DNA of 9,183 bases from the NCBI GenBank assembly GCA_002429455.1, contig DIZU01000198.1, positions 12,976 through 22,158 of the forward strand, read 5' to 3'. The DNA comes from Methylotenera sp. UBA6020 (GTDB lineage Bacteria; Pseudomonadota; Gammaproteobacteria; Burkholderiales; Methylophilaceae). Below the pieces are notes generated by a model. The model did not search any database. It was not told the origin of the DNA and worked only from the letters and a program-made list of their open reading frames with translations. Every line of letters starts with the position of its first letter. Within the stretch, counting starts at the first letter, position 1. A program made the translations under genes and the position numbers. Shown here one piece after another: positions 5,616 to 9,183 of this stretch.

Positions 5616-7949
5616 TTAAAACTGTTGCCCAAGCTGGAATTGTATCGTTTGTGTATTGTCCCCAGTTTGACTGTTTAGAGGTTTAGCAAATACCAGCTTC
5701 AAAGGACCAAATGGTGAAAACCAACTAATACCTAGCCCAGTTGAATAACGCAAGTCTCCTAAGTCATAGGCAGCATCTGCCCCCCAAACGTTACCCGCGT
5801 CGACAAATGCGCTTAATCTAAACTGTTTAGAGTCTTTTAAGCCAGGTACCGGGAAAAATAGCTCTGCGTTACCCAACAAACGCTTAGTACCACCCACGGC
5901 AAAACTTAGCCCGGTAGCGTTGTCCTTAGCTCTAGGCCCGAGTGTGCCAATATCAAATCCTCGAACTGAGTCCACACCACCCATAAAAAAGTTTTTGAAA
6001 AATGGATAATTTTTACTGCCATAAGAATCAGCATAACCAATTTCACCATTTAGCATAAGCGTAAGATCTTTAGAAACCTCTTTAAACCATGCATTTTTAT
6101 ATTCAATTTTGTAGTATTGCAGATCTAATACCGGCAGTGAAACCTCACCACTTAATTTTTGCAATACACCATTTTTAGTAAACAAAATACTATCTCGTGA
6201 ATCATGTGCCCAGCCCGCGCTTGCAACTACAGAGTTACTGGTACAACCACTGGCATTGTTACAGAAGTCTAAATATTGCTGAGGACTTTGACTGGTTAAA
6301 TTTACCGTAGTGAAATCAGTGGCCAAGCCAAAATTAAAACCATCGCGTTCATTTAATGGAATACCAAATCGTACGCCAGCGCCATAAGAAGAACTACTGT
6401 ATGTACCAATGTTAAGCGAACTGGTATCGATATCACGTCGATAAACATCAAAGCCACGACTTACACCGTCTGGCGTGAAATATGGGTCTGTATAAGATAG
6501 CGAATAGGTAGTGTTAACTTTACCCGTATTAACTTGAGCGCTAACACGGTTACCCGTACCTAAAAAGTTGTTTTGGTTAACTGTAACACCGAACACCACG
6601 CCTTCACTACTGGATAAGCCTGCACCGAACTGTACGCTACCTGTTGACTGCTCCACTACGCTGATATCTAAATCAACTTGATCCGCCGTGCCTGGCACCG
6701 CCGGGGTTTCAACGTTAACGTCAGAGAAATATTGTGTACGTACTAGTCGTTCTTTTGAACGGCTGATTTTATTGGCAGCATACCAAGCAGATTCTAATTG
6801 TCGGACTTCACGACGAACCACTTCATCGCGTGTTCGTGTATTACCGACAATATTAATACGACGTACATAAACCCGTTTTCCAGGATCAACAAAGAAAGTA
6901 AATGCCGCTGTATGTAGCTCTTTATTTACTTCAGGCACTGCATTCACGTTTGAAAATGCATAGCCATCATTACTCAGACGATCACTAATGGCTTTACTAG
7001 ATTGCGTGATTTTTTCGCGACTAAAAGTATCACCCGCTTTCACTTCAATCAGCTGTTGCAATTCAGTATCTGGCACAATGGTTTCACCGGACAGTTTCAC
7101 CTCTGAAATTGTATATTTTTCACCTTCAGTAACATTGACCGTGATGTAAATATCTTTTTTATCAGGGGTGATTGATACCTGTGTCGAATCAATATTGAAC
7201 TCAAGGTAACCTTGATTCATATAGAAAGATCGGAGCGTTTCAAGATCTGCGTTTAATTTCTGTTTTGAGTATTGATCATCTTTGTTCCACCAACTCATCC
7301 AGTTTGGCGTAGTAAGTAAAAACTGCGCGCGCAAATCATCCATGGTAAAAGCTTGATTACCAACAATATTAATATTACGAATTTTTGAAACCACGCCCTC
7401 TTCAATATCAAAGCGTACGGCTACCCGGTTACGTTCAAGTGGTGAGACTACGGTTTTAACAGTAGCGCCGTATTTCCCTTGAGATAAATATTGTCGTTTA
7501 ACCTCTTGCTCTGCGCGATCCAGTTGAGATTTATCAAAAATCTGACCTTCAGCGAGACCAATTTGCTTCAAGCCTTCTTTCATCTTGTCGGTAGGCAATG
7601 ATTTATTACCGCTAAAATCAATCTGTGCAATAGATGAACGCTCCTGCACAGTTACCACCAGCACATTACCCTCCGCTTCGATTCGAACGTCTTTAAAAAA
7701 CCCGGTGTTATATAAAGACTTAATGGCTTGCGAAGCAAGCTCATCATTCATGGTCTCGCCAACTTTGACTGGCAGATAGCTAAATACTGTCCCCGCCTCC
7801 GTTCGCTGTATACCCTCGACACGGATGTCTTTGACGACAAATGGCTCAAGTGCTAATGCGGAACTTGCATATAAGCCAGAAACCAACAAAAGAATAGATT
7901 TAAGTTTAAGATTCTTAAATGTGGAGTGCTTTAAATTTTGGATTGCCAT
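5616..7949 (-). CDS. bamA: Outer membrane protein assembly factor BamA
   Basis: A 777-residue outer-membrane protein of the Omp85 family and the core of the Bam complex, which folds and inserts beta-barrel proteins. An N-terminal signal peptide (hydrophobic core about 16-30, cleavage probably after ALA33 before LEPF) precedes five POTRA domains (about 35-104, 105-185, 188-277, 279-357 and 359-434) and a 16-strand barrel (about 437-777). The loop-6 motif Val662-Arg663-Gly664-Phe665 is present, and the protein ends in a beta-signal (IQFQLGQQF) with the terminal Phe. Length is slightly below E. coli (810). The only two cysteines, Cys563 and Cys569, lie in a predicted surface loop. The ATG is 4 nt after the rseP stop with a weak AGG within rseP, so the pair is translationally linked. 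Its chaperone gene skp follows directly. Confidence 0.98.
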   Translation of the reverse strand: MAIQNLKHSTFKNLKLKSILLLVSGLYASSALALEPFVVKDIRVEGIQRTEAGTVFSYLPVKVGETMNDELASQAIKSLYNTGFFKDVRIEAEGNVLVVTVQERSSIAQIDFSGNKSLPTDKMKEGLKQIGLAEGQIFDKSQLDRAEQEVKRQYLSQGKYGATVKTVVSPLERNRVAVRFDIEEGVVSKIRNINIVGNQAFTMDDLRAQFLLTTPNWMSWWNKDDQYSKQKLNADLETLRSFYMNQGYLEFNIDSTQVSITPDKKDIYITVNVTEGEKYTISEVKLSGETIVPDTELQQLIEVKAGDTFSREKITQSSKAISDRLSNDGYAFSNVNAVPEVNKELHTAAFTFFVDPGKRVYVRRINIVGNTRTRDEVVRREVRQLESAWYAANKISRSKERLVRTQYFSDVNVETPAVPGTADQVDLDISVVEQSTGSVQFGAGLSSSEGVVFGVTVNQNNFLGTGNRVSAQVNTGKVNTTYSLSYTDPYFTPDGVSRGFDVYRRDIDTSSLNIGTYSSSSYGAGVRFGIPLNERDGFNFGLATDFTTVNLTSQSPQQYLDFCNNASGCTSNSVVASAGWAHDSRDSILFTKNGVLQKLSGEVSLPVLDLQYYKIEYKNAWFKEVSKDLTLMLNGEIGYADSYGSKNYPFFKNFFMGGVDSVRGFDIGTLGPRAKDNATGLSFAVGGTKRLLGNAELFFPVPGLKDSKQFRLSAFVDAGNVWGADAAYDLGDLRYSTGLGISWFSPFGPLKLVFAKPLNSQTGDNTQTIQFQLGQQF

Positions 7950-7953
7950 TCAA

Positions 7954-9183
7954 TCAGCCTGTTATCAATCGGTTAATATCGTTATAAAGCGCTAAAATCA
8001 TCATAAAACCCAGTAAGGAAAATCCAATTCTTTGTCCGATGACCATTGTCGCCTCGGATACGGGTTTCCCAGTGAAAATTTCTACCACATAATACATGAA
8101 ATGGCCGCCATCTAATACTGGTACAGGCAATAGATTAACCACGCCAATACTAATACTAATCAGTGCTAAAAAGGCTATAAACACCTTAAAGCCCATATGC
8201 GCGCTCTGCCCAGCATAACTGGCAATAGTTACCGGACCGCTCATACCTCTCCATGATGCTTGCCCTGTCATCATATTGCCCAACATTTTCAAGCTGAAAA
8301 TTGCAGTATCCCAGGTTTTTTCAGTTGCTTTAGTGAACGCTTCGACTGCAGAATAATGGCTAGTCACAAAAAGCTGATCTAGCTCGCTTTTTTCCATTCT
8401 AAACGCAGCACCAATACGCCCTACTGTTTTGTCACCTTCAACAATTGGCTCTGGCCTTACCGTTAAGTTAAGCTCTTCAGCACCACGTTGAATCAAAACA
8501 CCTAAGGGTACATTAGGATGCTGCCGAATTTCCTGAACGAAATCTTCCCAGATTCTCACCTTATTTTTATTGATAACAAGCACCAAATCGCCCGTTTTTA
8601 GACCTGCTAAGTCGGCAGGACTATTTTTAATGACTTCACCAATGCGTGCTGGAATATCCGGCTGATAAATAGTTAACCCCAATTTATCCAAGATATCTTT
8701 ATCAAAATCATCCTTCTTATTGTTGCCATTATTAACAGCAGACAAATCTAGTTGATGTAAATGAATTTGTTGGTTACTGCTGATTGCCTGAATCTCTACG
8801 TTCTTACTTTTCAAAGACTCATTCAATAAAATCCAGCGCGCATCTTGCCAGGTTGCCACGGCTTTGCCGTTAATTTTCTGTATGGTCTCTCCAAGGGTGA
8901 TGCTGGCCGCCGCAGCGGGGCTGTGATCAATAACTTTGCCAATGATGGGTTTCATGCCAACAACGCCCAGCATAAATACTATCCAATACAACAAAATAGC
9001 GAGCAGCAGATTAGCAAAAGGTCCTGCGAGCACAATGGCCATGCGCTTAGCCACTGATTGCCGATTAAAGGCGCGTTTCAGCTCTGACTCAGAGTAGCCC
9101 GATTGAACCGCTTGCAGGTCAGCCTCTTGCGGATTAGATGTTTGCTCAATTTCACGTTCATCCAGCATTTTCACGTAGCCGCC
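7954..9183 (-). CDS. rseP: RIP site-2 metalloprotease RseP, N-terminus cut by window edge
   Basis: An inner-membrane zinc protease that in relatives cuts the anti-sigma factor RseA after DegS, releasing sigma E under envelope stress; it also clears leftover signal peptides. The visible 409 residues start with GGYVKMLDE, the conserved segment well inside the family, so the frame continues past 9183. The apparent GTG start at 9172-9174 is just the Val of this motif. The missing ~60 residues should hold HExxH. Seen are a membrane segment (about 47-74), PDZ1 (about 75-125), an Asn/Asp/Lys-rich linker (148-163), PDZ2 (about 175-240), SGPVTIA, a membrane segment (about 332-352), the third zinc ligand Asp358 in VLDGGH, and a last membrane helix near 385-400. 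It lies 4 nt upstream of bamA, the usual order. Confidence 0.96.
   Translation of the reverse strand, partial: GGYVKMLDEREIEQTSNPQEADLQAVQSGYSESELKRAFNRQSVAKRMAIVLAGPFANLLLAILLYWIVFMLGVVGMKPIIGKVIDHSPAAAASITLGETIQKINGKAVATWQDARWILLNESLKSKNVEIQAISSNQQIHLHQLDLSAVNNGNNKKDDFDKDILDKLGLTIYQPDIPARIGEVIKNSPADLAGLKTGDLVLVINKNKVRIWEDFVQEIRQHPNVPLGVLIQRGAEELNLTVRPEPIVEGDKTVGRIGAAFRMEKSELDQLFVTSHYSAVEAFTKATEKTWDTAIFSLKMLGNMMTGQASWRGMSGPVTIASYAGQSAHMGFKVFIAFLALISISIGVVNLLPVPVLDGGHFMYYVVEIFTGKPVSEATMVIGQRIGFSLLGFMMILALYNDINRLITG

Noticed and set aside
9172..9174. GTG as a start codon for rseP
   Set aside because: The codons before it read GGY, giving the conserved GGYVKMLDE motif, so the GTG is an internal Val and the gene runs off the window.

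Overview
The window is a Gram-negative cell-envelope gene cluster. Minus-strand genes fill it from 850 to 9183, in the conserved proteobacterial order rseP (partial)-bamA-skp/ompH-lpxD-fabZ-lpxA-lpxB-rnhB. One plus-strand methyltransferase gene (134-853) lies at the left end and runs tail to tail into rnhB. Gene order, protein sequences and a fairly AT-rich composition suggest a betaproteobacterium, possibly Methylophilaceae (Methylotenera- or Methylophilus-like). That placement is recognition, not a computed phylogeny. No mobile element, CRISPR array, tRNA or rRNA was found.

Layout, left to right. Positions 1-133 have no identifiable gene but carry two perfect inverted repeats just upstream of the methyltransferase gene. 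134-853 is an RsmI-like (tetrapyrrole-methylase fold) SAM-dependent methyltransferase starting at GTG. 850-1434 is rnhB; its TAG stop and the methyltransferase TAA stop overlap in one CTAA. 1449-2583 is lpxB, interrupted near its 3' end: the open frame stops at 1540, and the expected last 33 residues lie intact in the +1 frame down to 1449. Then come lpxA (2596-3378), fabZ (3382-3858), lpxD (3905-4942), skp/ompH (4993-5496, TTG start), bamA (5616-7949) and rseP (7954 to the right edge; the N-terminus with HExxH is outside).

The genes work together in building the outer membrane. FabZ dehydrates hydroxyacyl-ACP for fatty-acid elongation and so competes for the 3-hydroxyacyl-ACPs used by LpxA and LpxD. 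LpxA, LpxD and LpxB carry out lipid A steps 1, 3 and 4 (LpxC and LpxH are not here). Skp carries unfolded outer-membrane proteins across the periplasm to BamA, and RseP is the site-2 protease of the envelope stress response. RnhB is a passenger DNA-repair gene commonly linked to lpxB. Intergenic gaps of 3-50 nt suggest co-transcription. The 119-nt bamA-skp gap is the one place with room for an internal promoter.

Nothing here looks like a new biological system; this is housekeeping DNA. The points most worth a second look are the lpxB frameshift, a Val at the LpxA acyl-chain ruler position (predicting a shorter-than-C14 hydroxyacyl chain), the orphan RsmI-like methyltransferase with its structured leader, and the TTG-initiated skp.
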